The notes beneath the pieces were generated by a model. The model did no database searches. It was not told where the DNA came from and worked only from the letters and a program-made list of their open reading frames with translations. 64,000 nt of DNA from Capniomyces stellatus (Eukaryota; Kickxellomycota; Harpellomycetes; Harpellales; Legeriomycetaceae), in NCBI GenBank assembly GCA_001661515.1, contig LUVW01000038.1:62001-126000 (forward strand). The letters run 5' to 3'. Of the stretch, positions 1 through 13,040 are shown piece by piece. Position 1 is the stretch's first letter, and every line of letters begins with the position of its first letter. Both the position numbers and the translations under genes were made by a program.

Positions 1-317
1 CCTTCTTTCCCTTCTTCCCCAATTCGGCAATATGATTATTGGATAGTCATTATATTACCAACTATCGTATATCTACAATTTACTCTTTTTCTTTTCTTTA
101 TTTTTTTTCTTTTTCTCTTTTTTTCTCCTTTCCACGTTTGGCTTTACTGATAAGAAATTTACAGTTCGAGTTGCTTTTATTATTGTTATTGTTATTGTTT
201 TTATAATTAAAAGTAAATAAATGTAGTTGCTTTTTTATAAAACGCAAGTGTTGTGAAACATAATCTTCAATAGTAATAATAAATAGGCTAGATGATATGA
301 ATGGGCATTAATTGTAT
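1..317. other. AT-rich 3' flank of the branching enzyme gene
   Basis: Downstream flank of the minus-strand branching enzyme gene. It holds T-rich runs and several AATAAA-like stretches on the minus strand that could serve 3'-end formation. I see no coding potential. Confidence 0.5.
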
Positions 318-2372
318 CTATGACTTGGTGCAGGCAAAGACAATTGCTGTGCGTGCTGGGAGATATATCTGGATGTAGTTTGATCTACCATGCAGCTCCT
401 CGGGGAAGGAAAAGAACTCTGTAGAGTTGTCAACACGACCATGACCCAAAAACGTCTTATCGTCAGAGTTAAGGACGATGCGGTACTTTCCAGCCCAGGG
501 AGTAGCCACCTTGTAGTCAGAGTAGGAGTTTGAGGGGTGGAAGTTGAAGACCCAAAGCAGGTTTCCGCGCTCAAAAGTGATTACCTTTTGGTCCTCGTGT
601 TTGAGGCTGGTGTACTGGTCCTTGGCGATCAGCCATTTGTGGTCTTGTTCAAGCTTGTTGATTGCACAGTCAAACCTGTACAGGTACTTGTACCTCAGAA
701 GCTCATCGTCAACCAGGTTGAACTGTCTTCTTGCGTACTGGAAGGAGGAACCGTTTCCTTCTCTTGGGAAATCGAGCCACTCTGGATGCCCAAACTCGTT
801 CCCTTCAAAGGTCAAGTACCCCTCACCACCCAGCGCAAAGGTCAGTAAGCGGATCATTTTGTGGAGGGAAATCCCGCGGTCAATAACGGAGGTCAGTGGG
901 GTCAGGTCAGACATGTTGGTGTACATTTCCTTGTCCATCAGCCAAAACGCGATGGTTTTATCGCCCACCAATGCCTGGTCATGTGACTCGCAGTAAGCTA
1001 TCGTCTTTTCCTGGTATCTTCTGTTTGTCAGCTGGAACTCCAAGTGGCCCATTTCCCAGTCCTCGTCTTTGATTTCCTTGAGGTGTTTGATCCACATATC
1101 CGGAATCGACATCGCCAGCCTGTAGTCAAATCCCACTCCGCCCTCGGAAATCGGCCTGCACAGTGCCGGCATTCCGCTGACATCCTCGGCTATAGTCGAC
1201 AGCCCCGGGTACAGCTTGTGGAAAATGTAGTTTGCCAGCATCAGGTACAAAACGGCATCGTCGTCTGTGCTGCCATTGAAATACTCATCGTAGTTTCCGC
1301 TGAACCCCACTCCAATTCCGTGGTGGTTGTAAAGCATCGACGTTACTCCGTCAAATCTGAACCCATCAAACCCAAACTCTTCCGTCCAAAAACGCAAGTT
1401 TGACAGCAAGTACCGCATCACCTCGTGGCTCCCGTAGTCAAAAATACGGCTGCCCCACTGCTCATGTCTCCCTCGGGACCCTGCGTGGAAGTAGCAGCTG
1501 TCTGTTCCATCAAACTTGTTGATCCCATCTTCAATATTGTCGCTTGCGTGCGAGTGAACTACGTCAAGAAGCACCGAGATCCCCATCTTGTGTGCTGCGT
1601 CAACTAGCATCTTGAGCTCCTCAGGCGTTCCGTACCTTGACGACGCTGCAAAGAACGACGTTACCTGGTATCCAAACGACGCGTAATACGCATGTTCCAT
1701 TATCGCCATCAGCTGAATCGCATTGTACCCAAGCTCCTTTATTCTTGGCAGCACGTTGTCTATAAACTCCAAGTACGTCCCAACCCGTGGCTCCGTTGAC
1801 GATATTCCTACGTGCGCCTCGTAGATCCTCAGGTCCTCTGCAACCGCCAAATGTGGTGTCGCTCTCTTATACCGCTGCTCTGCTGGCGGGTTGTAAAACA
1901 GCGCATCATATATTGGACTCACATTCAGGTCCTGCACCACAAACTTGCTCCAGGCTGAAATTCTGTATATTCTCTCGTCATTCTCACTTATAAAACTTAT
2001 CTTCACCTTGCTAAGATGAGGAATTGCTGGAACAAGAACCCCATCCACACTTAAATGTGCTACTTTAATCGTCCAAACCCCATACTCATCCTTTTCCATC
2101 ACATGCGTTTCCAAACTCCAACCATTGAAATCCCCAACCAAACTAGCCGACTTTGCTCCCGGCGCCCATTCGCGGTAAACAATGCACTCATCTGTCACAT
2201 TGAACCCGTAGTGCTCATATCCCTTTGTAAACTTGTCTATGCCTCCCTCATTCTCTATCTTCTGAACCCACTCTTTAAACCTATCAAACCTAGCTGTAAA
2301 GTACTTTTCGTATGGTTTCAGGTACTCGTCTGACGCCGTAACCTCTGTTCCCTTGATATGCATTAACTCCAT
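318..2372 (-). CDS. GLC3: 1,4-alpha-glucan (glycogen) branching enzyme
   Basis: Single-exon gene for a 684-residue GH13 enzyme that transfers alpha-1,4 chain ends to alpha-1,6 branch points in cytosolic glycogen. An N-terminal CBM48 module is seen around residues 60-150 ([20 protein letters not shown]). The catalytic barrel follows: LLDVVHSH near 268-275, the nucleophile Asp341 in FRFDGVTSM, the acid/base Glu396 in TIAEDVSG, and the transition-state pair His464-Asp465 in CESHDQ. A C-terminal beta domain ends the protein. Length fits the eukaryotic family (about 680-700 residues), so it looks complete and active. The start is the first ATG of the frame. The coding strand is strongly G-biased at the 5' end and nearly balanced near the stop. 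Known from the family: it works with glycogen synthase and glycogenin, neither of which lies in the window. Confidence 0.97.
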   Translation of the reverse strand: MELMHIKGTEVTASDEYLKPYEKYFTARFDRFKEWVQKIENEGGIDKFTKGYEHYGFNVTDECIVYREWAPGAKSASLVGDFNGWSLETHVMEKDEYGVWTIKVAHLSVDGVLVPAIPHLSKVKISFISENDERIYRISAWSKFVVQDLNVSPIYDALFYNPPAEQRYKRATPHLAVAEDLRIYEAHVGISSTEPRVGTYLEFIDNVLPRIKELGYNAIQLMAIMEHAYYASFGYQVTSFFAASSRYGTPEELKMLVDAAHKMGISVLLDVVHSHASDNIEDGINKFDGTDSCYFHAGSRGRHEQWGSRIFDYGSHEVMRYLLSNLRFWTEEFGFDGFRFDGVTSMLYNHHGIGVGFSGNYDEYFNGSTDDDAVLYLMLANYIFHKLYPGLSTIAEDVSGMPALCRPISEGGVGFDYRLAMSIPDMWIKHLKEIKDEDWEMGHLEFQLTNRRYQEKTIAYCESHDQALVGDKTIAFWLMDKEMYTNMSDLTPLTSVIDRGISLHKMIRLLTFALGGEGYLTFEGNEFGHPEWLDFPREGNGSSFQYARRQFNLVDDELLRYKYLYRFDCAINKLEQDHKWLIAKDQYTSLKHEDQKVITFERGNLLWVFNFHPSNSYSDYKVATPWAGKYRIVLNSDDKTFLGHGRVDNSTEFFSFPEELHGRSNYIQIYLPARTAIVFACTKS

Positions 2373-3564
2373 CTCTGTATTGCCTTGCTTCTTTATTATT
2401 ACTATTCTGTCTTGCTACTCGTTACTCTTTTATCCTTTGTTTCTAAGCTAAAGAACTACTACCAACAAAAATTTTGTTTAGAGCGACTTTTACTGTTTAT
2501 TTAATCTATACAAACTGTAGAGTTTCGGAAACTATACAGAAATACCAGATGTTGTATAAGCTGACTATGTAAATACTGAACTTTAAAACAACCAAACTAT
2601 TTCCTCGCTTTATTATATCCCTTTACCGCTTTTTTATTAAAACGGTATTTTCTCTTTTATAATTTTTTTTTTCTTTCTCTATTTCCCTTTTTATTTATTT
2701 TTTTTGCTCTTTGCTCTTCCTTTTGACACTCTTTTGTAGAGTAAAAAGTACAAAGCCGGGGTTTGCTAATTTTGGTTTAGTGTGTATTTTTACTAGGTCT
2801 AAAGGTAAAAATAAACTAAAACAAAACTAAAAAGGCTGATGCTTTATTTATTTATTTTATTTTTTTATTTTTACTCGGCGAATTTTCGATTCTCGTTTCT
2901 ATTATTAAAATGGGTTTTACTTTTGGCTTTGATTCAGCATTACATAATTTCTTTTCATATATTAAAGTTTGCCTATTTCTTTTGTTCGTCAATTAACTGA
3001 TTCAACCTTTTTATATCCAGATGTTAAACGCACCCAATACCTTTGCTGTATTTCATTTAAATCTGTCCATTTATAGCCTATTTGCTTCTATTTACTTATT
3101 TTTACAACCTTTTTGCTAGTCAAATTGTTCGAGATTGAAACAGATAACAAGTATGTATAATATACAGATTCCGCTGACTTGTTGGTTTAGAGAAGAGCCT
3201 CTCTTGCTTTCGCTCTCAATAAAGCGCTTATCATATTAAAGCTAATCAGTTCGATCCATTTTTCGTTTATCACTTTTAGGCGCTTTTGACCGTCTATCCA
3301 TGCATTTATTACCAATAATTAGTCTCTTGAAGACAAATATCCAAAGATTAATTAAAAAGGCATTCATGCTTCTGTTCCACAACAGGTCCATAATTAGATT
3401 AAAATGTTTTATCTTTCTAATCGATTAATCTAGATACTCTCAGTATCTTCAATTTTAGCCGCATTAGTTTATGGGCGGAGAAAGGTTCATTTCTCACTTT
3501 TCCCTTCTTTTACTTGTGTTTAAGTGGGTTGTTCTTTTGTTGTTTTTTTTTGCTTCAACATGAT
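2373..3564. other. Intergenic, no gene seen
   Basis: About 1.2 kb of AT-rich DNA with T-rich and A-rich runs upstream of the branching enzyme gene, which must contain its promoter. I saw no convincing reading frame, RNA gene or repeat. Confidence 0.4.
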
Positions 3565-3822
3565 TTATGCTACAAGATCTTTCTCACTGACTTCTAAACT
3601 GTTGCTGTTGATATACTCAACATCACACAAAGTTTGGCAGAGTTTGGTCCCTTTGATGCTAGTGCCAAAGTCCTTTTGCGTCTTTGTAACCAAATAAAAA
3701 GAGTCTTCATCAAGGATTTTTGATAAATTAACCAAGTTTAGTGCTGGGCTGCAAAACCAAATGGCTTGGGCCAATGGCAGCTCAGAAACACAACATTCTT
3801 CAACAAAAACATTCAATTCCAT
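3565..3822 (-). CDS. Small hypothetical protein, 85 aa
   Basis: An open frame starting at the ATG at 3822 encodes 85 residues. The frame is open a little further upstream but has no earlier ATG. The N-terminal half is hydrophobic with two adjacent cysteines (VEECCVSELPLAQAIWFCS), followed by a short acidic/hydroxylated stretch and an acidic C-terminus (EVSEKDLVA). The composition looks protein-like rather than like translated AT-rich spacer. It is divergently arranged with the RINT1 gene, with about 318 bases shared between the two starts. I do not recognise the family. It may be a genuine small gene, the last exon of a larger one, or chance. No intron was needed to read it. Confidence 0.45.
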   Translation of the reverse strand: MELNVFVEECCVSELPLAQAIWFCSPALNLVNLSKILDEDSFYLVTKTQKDFGTSIKGTKLCQTLCDVEYINSNSLEVSEKDLVA

Positions 3823-4140
3823 CTCGAATAGCAAAAACAAAAAAACAGAATAAAATTAAATAAAACAAGACCAGTGTGCAATAAAGACAAAACGGGAAAA
3901 ACTACATTTCAACTTTATTACGTTAGTAACAATTGCTAGATGGTTTTTATCACCCATCTTTTAAAAGTTTGAAACATCAAAAATCAAAGAGAGAGCTGTA
4001 AAATTGAGATTGGGTTGACCTTTTCTAAAAAGAAGGAAAAGAAAGAAAAAAAAGGTTTATACAAACCACGGTAGCATAAGTCGGTGCGAGTAAAAGTGAA
4101 GTTTTAGGAATAAATAAAAGAAATCAAAGCAGTAAACAAA
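3823..4140. promoter_or_regulatory. Shared divergent upstream region
   Basis: 318 bases between the start of the small minus-strand frame and the RINT1 start. It is A-rich on the plus strand (many GAAAA runs). It must hold the RINT1 promoter and, if the small gene is real, also that one. No TATA box is clear enough to call. Confidence 0.35.
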
Positions 4141-7100
4141 ATGTCGATGAGGAAAGAAGAGTTTATAACAGACTTCCTCGACAATCATTTTACTTCGCTG
4201 GACTCATTGGCAGTGGTAAATGAGCTGTTGGGAGCAGAAAAGGAGGCAAATTTGCTAATGTTAAAAAAGGTACAAAATAAAAAGAATTTATGACTGAAAA
4301 AGTGCAATGTATGTATTAACCCGATTCAACATTCAATTCCTGGCTTGGGTTTTTCTAATTTTTGTGTTTAAAGACGGATAATTAACATTTGAGTACATGA
4401 TGTGTTTGCGGTGGGGGATAGCATGAAGAGTCAGTAAAGGAGCTAGAAGAGATGGTGGTGGTTATGAAGGATGTTAGCAATAAAACACGGGTTGAATTGA
4501 GCGAACTAAAGAAAATACAGAGCGACATTATTAGAGAGAATAACGAGAACGAGTATAATCTGATGAATGAAACGGGAAAGTCGATGGAATGGCTGAAGCA
4601 GATAAACTCAGAGATGGGCAAGCTCAAAGTTCTAGAAACCTCGCGAATGTTGCTGGAACAAGTGTGTGCACTACAAGAAGCAGAGTAAGCTTTAATAGAT
4701 GAAAACAAGTAAATGAAGGGAATAAACAAGAGTTGTAGTTGGAACTGTTGGATTTAATAGCAATAGTTATCAAAGTGATTGAACAAAGTAAAATTTATGC
4801 TTGTTGAAATAGAGAGGTGATAGTTAAGCTTTTGCCAGACAATGTCGAAGATGCGTTTTTAGCGTTTGCAAAGGAGGAGAATGACATTGAACAGATGGAG
4901 GCGAATGTTTTGAGAATAATGAAAGAGAGGAACGAGGAGGGCGAGGCGAACGGTATGTGTGGTGGGGAGAATGGGAATATGTTTGATGGGGGTATGCAGG
5001 GCAGGAGGGAGATAAAGATGCCAAATTCAGTGGTGTACATGCATGGCAAGATTAAGAGTATTTGGAGGGGGATGATAGAAAAAGTGATACAGAGCGAGGA
5101 GGAGGGGCTAAGAAAGATAGGATGGCCAAGCAAGATCGAAGTAGGGTCGGGCGAGGAGTTGGGGCAGTTTTACAAGAGCGTCAAGGCGATGTCACAGCTT
5201 GAAGAGTTGTACAAGGCATTGTCAGTAAAGACAAGGCACATGATAGGGAATTGGGACAGCTCGTTGCTGACGGACAAATGGGGAGTGAAGCTGCCAGTAT
5301 CAGTTTTGGTTGAGGGATCGTCAAAGAGATTCTGGTTTCATTTCAGTGGAAATAAGGCGACCAACAGGGCAGATAAGCCAGAGTGGTGGCTTGGGTATTT
5401 GCTGAAGGACATTGCGCAAGTGATGCACTTTATAGAGAATGTTGTGCAAAAGTTGGTGTGGCCTGAAAAGGCAAACGGAACGGATGCACGAGATCAGTAC
5501 ATTTATGGAATGGTTGTTCTGGTTACCGAGAAGCTAAAGAGCGGACGAGAGCTGTGGATAGAAACACCTGAGCTGATTCCGCATGTTGTAAATGAGCTGG
5601 ACAAGTTTGACAGTACGCTGCAGGAAATATACCTGTTTGGGGTTGACGAAGAAAGGGAAAGCTTGTGGAAGGGGACCTCTGAGCTTTGGCTGAAGGACGA
5701 CAAGGAATTGCTGAGGGCCTGGAGAGACTGGGAATTACAAGGTAAAAACCTAAAAGTTTGAAATTATGATATTCTGATGTTCAGAAATTGGCGTCCAACT
5801 GTGTACTAGGGATTAAATTATATTAGTGTGTAAAAGCTTAATGAATGTTGCAAGAGAAGAAAAAAGAAAAAAGAAAAAAGAAAAAAAAAGATATAAAAAT
5901 ATTGTATTGTGATGAATAGAGACTAAAAGAGTATACGATGCAGAGATCAAAGAGTACGAGGCATTTGATCTTGGAGCAGGGAGGGAGGAAGGAGAGGGAG
6001 AGGAAATGATGGAAAAGATTTGGGCGTCACCATCGTCATTGAAGCTGGAGGTTCAGATTGAAGAGCTGGTGGAGCGGATTTCAGGGCTGAAGGAGGAGTC
6101 GTGGAAGTTGAACTTTGTAGAGTCAGTGTGCTTTCCACTGCTAAAGGCGTATGCGCAGGACATAGAGGCAGAGATGGACGACTTTAACCGGGTGGCAGTG
6201 GCGTTTCTACAAGGAGTGCCAGACACAGGAAAAGGGCCCAGAAGTAGCACAGTGTCAATCAAGAGGGATATTTTTGGATCTGAGCTGGCCAACAGAATCC
6301 AGTCGCGCGTTGAGCAGGCCGGGATGCAGCCATTGGCAGCGCGGGTACAAAAGGTGTCTGGATTTCTTTATTCAGCGCATTATATCCAAGAGATCCTGGA
6401 CGACTGGTCAGATGGCGAGTTTTGGCTGCAGCTGTGGGAGTGGAAATGCAACAACAAGCACGAGCGCAGGATGAGAAAGCTGGACAGACTGGGTGAGAAG
6501 GGTAAAGGAGGCGACAGCAGCGCCAAGAGTCCAAGAATAGCGTTGTTTGGCAGGGCTGGGGGCGACATTTCAGATTCAGAGAGTGAGGATGAGTACATGC
6601 CAGACATGCCGGATTTAGGAAACGTGGCTCAGCTGAAAAGGGTTCTGTACGAAGGGAACCTGTTTACCAAGTTTAAAGCGAGGTACGGCGCTCTGGTCCA
6701 AAGAAGTCTTGACCTGTACGCACAGCTGCTGGACAAGGAAATTATGGGTCTGTTTAGGCCCTATGCAAAGACAAGTGCGTTCAATGCTGTTGGCTTCAAT
6801 ATCGCTGCGTCAGAGGCCGAGTCTGAGGTTGATGAGGAGTTTAGCACCAATGAGATTGCTGGTGCCAGCGCTTCAAGCACCCTGATGGGTCCAATGAGAT
6901 CGCTTAATGCTCTGATGTCGCTCGTTTCGCTTAAGCTGCTGACGCCCAGCCACTTTAGAGCTGTGCTGGCCGTGTTTATGAAGCGTTTTGACAGCTGGGT
7001 TTACAGCTCTGTTGTGCTAACTCACAAATGGTCCCTGTCAACAGGCAAGCAGCTGGCTATTGACATCGATGCGTTGACATCGTCGCTTGCGTCTGCAATA

Positions 7101-7571
7101 AACTATACCAGCTCCAAGACCAAGGCTGGTGCTCGTAGGGGCAGAGGTGCGGCTTTGGTGAGTGCCAGCAGGATGCTTCCAATGTCGAGGGAGTGCGCGT
7201 ACTTGCTTTCTTTGCCCGTTGGCCTGATAAACAAGGACCCGCTGACCTCTTTGGACTGGCTGGAGCTGGAAGGATACCCCGACTATGTCGACGTCAAAAA
7301 AATTGCCCAGTCGGTTGCTGGATACCATTTCAGCAGTGCAAAGTCAAGTTCGATTCTGCCAATAGGCAGCGGGTTGACGTCGACAGCAAAGGCATTTAGC
7401 TTCAATGTTCTTGATACCGCCGATACTGGCAAGCGGGAGGCTGGTGGTGAAGGCAGCAACGACAGCCAGGTTTCTGCATTGTTGGCTGCCCAGAATATTG
7501 CGTGTTTAACGCCGTACCAAGTCTGCCAAACCATACAAAGCAGAGTTGATTCCGGCGACTTGTTCAAGTAG
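4141..7571 (+). CDS. RINT1: RINT1/TIP20-family Dsl1-complex tethering subunit
   Basis: Four exons: 4141-4269, 4422-4684, 4813-5741, 5920-7571. All junctions are GT-AG and phases match, giving 990 residues. RINT1/Tip20 is a subunit of the Dsl1/NRZ complex that captures Golgi-derived COPI vesicles at the ER. The first 250 residues are charged and predicted coiled-coil. The RINT1/TIP1 region begins near residue 280 and runs to the C-terminus, marked by FWFHFSGN at about 304, followed by NKATNRADKPEWWLGYLLK and then the helical rod LWIETPELIPHVVNELDKFD. The protein resembles animal RINT1 more than yeast Tip20 by eye. Introns are 152, 128 and 178 bases; the third contains a repeated GAAAAAA tract at about 5854-5890. 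GCLC follows on the same strand 1.2 kb downstream. Confidence 0.9.
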
Positions 7572-8736
7572 TAGTATTTTTATTTTATTTTCCACCAATA
7601 GTATTCACTCCGACATTTTATCGTTATTGTTGTTGTTTTTTTTCTTTTTACTATTGCCGAGTGTTTATAGCGATTGCTTTTAACTTTGTCAACTAAAACA
7701 AGGGTGAAGTGAATAGTCGAATTGGTGGTGATTTTAGTTTAATAGCCTTTTTTTTCTTTGTTAAAAAAAAAAAATTCGCATACATATAAAGCTTCTAAAT
7801 TTATGGACCTTGTGATTTTCAACAAGTTTTGTGACCACGATTGTTAGCTTTGTAATTATGGAATGAAAGTGCTGTCGTATTGTTTTATTTACGTTCTGCA
7901 CTGTTTACATCGAGTAGATCTAAGAGTAAGGAAGCATCGAACTATCATTATCATTAACATTTTAACGTTTTTTTTATTTTTAAAAACGCTCAAGGCATAG
8001 TCAAGTGAAGAAAAACAAGTTAACTTGGATTGACCTTGAGTTTGTCTGGTCAGGAATCAATATTATTGTTATTTTATCTATTTATTTATTGATTAGTAAT
8101 GCAAATTGATGAGTTTTTAGTGCTTAAATGGACTATGCTTTTTTTTTTTCGAGTTTAAAAAGCAAAGGAAAAAGTTTTAAATTCTGGATTATGATTGATT
8201 CCGTAATTAATGCTAAAAGTGATACAATATCAATTGAACATGATTTAAGGGTTTCAAAGTGCATAAAGACCAAATTAACACTAGGTAAAAAAAAAAAAAT
8301 CAAGTAAAAATCTGCCCTATTTAAGCCAAGAAAGCTTACTTGTTAATTCCATTACTAATGAACAAATCTACTTTAATGTAAACAAATTTAAAAGCTTTAT
8401 CTTGAAAGTAAAGTAGAAAAAAAAAAGTCAATTTTTGGTTGATCCAAAAGTTTAATAACAGAAAATATAATTCAACATTTTCTGACATTTATTTTCTGCA
8501 ATATTTATATTTTACTTTTCGCTTTCAAGCTTTATATGCTTTATTCCTTGTCTAAACAATTTATTTGTTTAATTTTAATTTGTTTATTGTTTAATTCTAG
8601 TTGTTTCGGTTTAACAAGCGCTGAAACACTTTGATTCTAAACAAAAATCTATCAGGTTCAGGACAAAACCAGGAAACCCCCCCCCCCCAGCCGGTAAAAA
8701 CCAGAAAAAACAAACAGCAATAAAATAAGGTAAAAA
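7572..8736. other. Intergenic, RINT1 to GCLC
   Basis: AT-rich spacer with poly-T and poly-A runs and no credible frame. A pure 12-C run at 8677-8688 lies 48 bases before the GCLC start, within the likely 5' leader or core promoter. Nothing else stands out. Confidence 0.45.
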
Positions 8737-11264
8737 ATGGGGTTACTATCGGTAGGTACACCCATGGACTGGGACGAGGCCAAGCAATATGCAGACCATG
8801 TTCGCAAAAATGGAATTGAACAGTTTCTCAACATCTGGAGAAAAATCAAGGACAAGGAGCGAGACAGTCTAATGTGGGGAGACGAGGTAACATAACTACT
8901 TTTGATTTTCCTTTTCTTTTGCTTTAATAATAGAAAAAAAAGTAGATTCAATTAGCTTGATTTAGTGGATTTTGAAAATTTCCATAGTGGTGGTAACCAA
9001 TAGTTGGATAATATATCACAAAGATATTGGAATTGTGACATTAACCAAAGCTGTGTTTTATTTGGACTTTCAAAACAGATCGAGTACTTGGTTGTTGAAT
9101 TCGACAAGGAAACTAAAAAAGCTAGATTGCTTAATGGGAATTACAAAGTGATTGATGAATTGCAAGTCGAAGAGCTGGAGTACCTAGAAAACCTCGAAAA
9201 AGGCATAAAGTGAGTGGAAGACATGGATAGTTGGAGTTGTTTGAACTAAGGAACCGATTCTTCTTTTTAAAAAGAAAAAAATAGGATAAAAATAAACTGG
9301 AATAAGCAGGAGATAAAAGATTATAGATTAACAAATCAATCCAAAAATGTAGTTCAAAGCCGCCTTCAGCCTTGTGGAGACCAGAATATGGCGACTTTAT
9401 GATTGAAGGTGGGTTGAGGAAACTTTCTTCTTCTTCATTTTACTAGTTGTAGTATGTACGCTGAGAGGAGTAAAAAGTTAAAGTAAATGGATTTGTACGA
9501 TGCTGATAAATAGGAACGCCTGGTGAACCATATGGATCTGATTTGAAAGATCTGATTCAGGTTGAAAAGAGCATGCTGCAAAGGTAAGTTTAGTCGGCAT
9601 ACCGATAACCATTTACTGAGACACAAAATGCTGATATGATATTTTATAATATGGTATTTTATGGTATGGTATGATGATGTGATAGACGCAAAACAGCAAA
9701 TGCACATTTAAAGGAAAACCAGGTGGTTCTTTCGATCAGCAGTTATCCAAAGATGGGACAAGGTGACTGGATTTCGCCAAAGTACGAGGCGGGCGGAAAG
9801 TTTGCACAGAGTCTGTTTATTCCGGACGAGGTGATAAATCCGCATCCAAGGTTTGGGACGTTGAGTTCAAATATTCGGCAAAGACGGCAGAGCAAAGTGC
9901 AAATAAACATTCCAATGTACAGGGATGTGAACACAAAATGGCCGCACAGAGACGAAACAATTCCATGGGACAGGCAGGAGCACAGTGGCGATGGAGAGGC
10001 AAAGAACGGGGCGGCTCTTGACAACCACATATACATGGACGCGATGGCGTTTGGAATGGGATGCTGTTGTTTGCAAGTGACGTTCCAAGCGTCAAGCATC
10101 AACGAGGCACGTCGGCTGTACGACCAACTGGCGCCGGTAGGAGCAATCATGATGGCGTTGTCAGCAGCATCGCCGTGTTTCAGGGGGTATTTGGCAGACA
10201 TTGATTGCAGATGGAACGTGATTAGCGCGGCAGTGGATGACAGAACGCCTGAGGAGCGGGGGAAGGCAGCGCTGACGGGGAAGAGCCGGCTGATATCAAA
10301 ATCGCGGTACGGAACAATTGACACGTATTTGGGCAGCAGCGATGGATTTTTCAGGCCAGAGTTCAACGATATTGAGTTGGAGTATGACGAGGAGATATGC
10401 AACAAGCTGATTGAAAACGGTGTGGATGAGCAACTTTCGAGACACATAGCGCATCTTTTTATCCGGGACCCGCTGGTAATCTTCAAGGAGAAGCTGGAGC
10501 TGGACAACGAAAAGTCTGCAGACCACTTTGAAAACATTCAGTCGACAAACTGGCAGAATATGCGGTTTAAGCCGCCACCACCAGGGTCAAGCATTGGGTG
10601 GCGGGTGGAGTTCCGGCCAATTGAGGCGCAGTTTACAGATTTTGAAAACGCAGCGTTTGCGGTGTTTGTGGTGTTGCTGACACGTGCAGTTTTGTCGTTT
10701 GATTTGGACTTTTACTTGCCAATCACCAAAATGGACGAGAACATGCAGAATGCACACAACCGCGATGCAGTCAACAGAAGCAAGTTTTGGTTCCGACGAA
10801 ACGTTTTCCCAAGAGTGGTCCCAACCAGCGGGTGCCCATCACCAGCCCAAAACCCCACACAAACTACAGACCCCGTCAACAGTCCCGCAAATTCCAACTT
10901 CCTCCAGATAGACTCTAAAGTCGAACTGCCCAAACAATCCGTCCAAATCGACGAAATGACCATTTGCGAAATCATGAACGGCCAACAAAACACTACCAAC
11001 GGGTTCCCTGGTCTCATCCCAATTGTAACCTCATACCTCGACTCAATCAACGTCGACGTCGTTACTAGGTGCAAACTCCAAGCTTACATCGACTTCTTGA
11101 AGCTCCGGTCCACCGGCGAACTCAAAACTAACGCCTCTTGGATCAGAGACTTTATCCACAACCATCCTGACTACAAAGGCGACTCTTTTATCCCTGATTC
11201 TACCAACTTTGATTTGCTGTCTGCTATCCGTGCAATCTCAGATAACAACTCTTCCTCTTACTAA
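8737..11264 (+). CDS. GSH1: Glutamate-cysteine ligase catalytic subunit
   Basis: Five exons: 8737-8886, 9079-9209, 9353-9408, 9514-9583, 9686-11264, all GT-AG with matching phases, giving 661 residues. The enzyme makes gamma-glutamylcysteine, the rate-limiting step of glutathione synthesis, in the cytosol. The N-terminus MGLLSVGTPMDWDEAK matches the eukaryotic family start, which fixes the first exon. Other family blocks are WRPEYGDFMIEGTPG across exons 3-4, HIYMDAMAFGMGCCCLQVTF near residue 250, SAASPCFRGYLADIDCRW, SADHFENIQSTNWQNMRFKP near 415-430, and GWRVEFRPIE. The C-terminal part (FPGLIPIV, then WIRDFIHNHPDYKGDS) is also intact. Length is close to animal and fungal enzymes (about 640-680). 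The coding strand flips from G-rich to C-rich near 10800. Confidence 0.96.
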
Positions 11265-11586
11265 CCAAAACCCCCTCTTTATTTCTCTACTTTAACTTTA
11301 TATTTAAGTTCTACTTGCTTAATATATCCAACTATCTATATTTCGGATGTTTTTGTTTCTTTTCTTTTTTCTTTTTCCTTTTTTCCATTTGTCTAATTAA
11401 AGATATTTTATTTATTCTCACTTTCTTTATTGACTTGTTTATTATGGAAAAGAATTGATATATTGAAAAATAAAACTTGTGACTATAATTAAACAATGCT
11501 ACTTGAAAACATCCGGCCTTTTATTTTAACACTAAACTAGATCTATAAATATAAACATAAATATACCCGTATTCATATATAAAACT
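11265..11586. other. Convergent 3' intergenic region
   Basis: 322 bases between the stops of GCLC (+) and the kinesin (-). It contains T-rich and A-rich runs and AATAAA-type signals on both strands. No gene is seen. Confidence 0.45.
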
Positions 11587-13001
11587 TCACTTTATCGAGC
11601 TAAATAAACTCTTTTTGGCAGCCTCAACCCTTCCAGCCCCTCCACGTTTACTATCAGCATCATCCCGTTTCGCCACACCAACAGCATCTACCTGCATATC
11701 ATTGCTGCTAAGCCCGCTGTTCGACTGCACCCCATTCATGATGTTTGTCACAAACATCCCATTCGACGTGCCACTCTTCAGTATCTCAACCCCTCCCCCA
11801 ACCATCGACAGCCGCTTTCTTGTCTTGCTGAACTGGCTCTCTTTGGCCGCCCCATTCCCCACTTCCTTTTCGGTTGTCCCCGCACTCCCACTTGCCAGTT
11901 TGGTGTTTTTCAATATCCCCTTCTTGGGCTGCGCATTTATCCCGGGTGGATTGTGCATTGTTGGGCTTATTCCACCCTCCTTACCCTCTTCGTTCCCCCC
12001 ACTACCAACTTTACTGCCACCGACGCCATTGCTACTGCTGCTACCTTTGCTCTGTACACTTGAATCAAACGCTATATGGCTCTTTTGCACTAGCCTGCTG
12101 GTCTCTGTAGCTGATGGCGACACACTGCTGCCGCCCGCAGTCGCGCTATTCGAGAAAATTGTTGATGTTGAGTCTCGCCTGGCCTTCTTCCTCGGCGATC
12201 TTCTCGCCCCACTACCTGGCTGGTGAACCGGGCTTGTTGTGCTGCTCGTGTTTGCGCTTGAGCCGGCTGGCCCGCCAACATTTCTCTGTGCACTAGGCAA
12301 CACAAACGACCTCCTCCTGGCTGTTTTGGCCTGCACCAACGCTGTCGCTGTGCCTACACTCTTTTGGTCGTCTGAAAACGAGCTCGAGTGTTTCCGTTTC
12401 TGCGGACTTGTTGGCAGCCCCGAACTCAATCCATTGCCTTGTAACGACCCTGGGAATGGCGAGGATCCTGATAGGCTATGTCTGGACTTTTTGATCCTTG
12501 GCACTGCTGGTCTTGTTGTTCGTAACATTGTTGCTCCTCCACCGCCTACTGAACCTATTGAACCTACTGAGCCACCAACAGTATTACTGCCTAAATTATC
12601 CTTTCTTGATGCTGCCATTGCTGCTCTGGGTCGATGGGCAGAGTTACTGGCTGCGTTGGAATTAAAACCTGTGCTGTTTGATGGCGGAAGTGGAGGTCGT
12701 TTGTCAAACACGCTGCTACCATGGCTCAAATGGTCGTTTTTGACTGTTGTCTGCGCTTGTACTTGTACTTGTACCTGTGTATTCGCATAGCTACTGCTTC
12801 TTTGTGAACCATAGCTGGTTGCGCTACCAACACCAGAATCCGGAAAATCAAATACAGTTGCTGCATCTACTTTAGAGGGACCTCCGCCATCCAGCAGGCC
12901 AGATATCGTGCCTTCAATCCATCCAATCGACTTGTTGAACTCTGCAGCTGCACTAGAGTAAATCTTATCCAACTGCCCAATCACCAGCCCCAACATATTT
13001 A

Positions 13002-13040
<39 letters not shown>

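Noticed and set aside
9743..10537. Long minus-strand frame of 264 codons
   Set aside because: It lies entirely antisense to the conserved GCLC coding exon; the frame reflects codon bias of the real gene.
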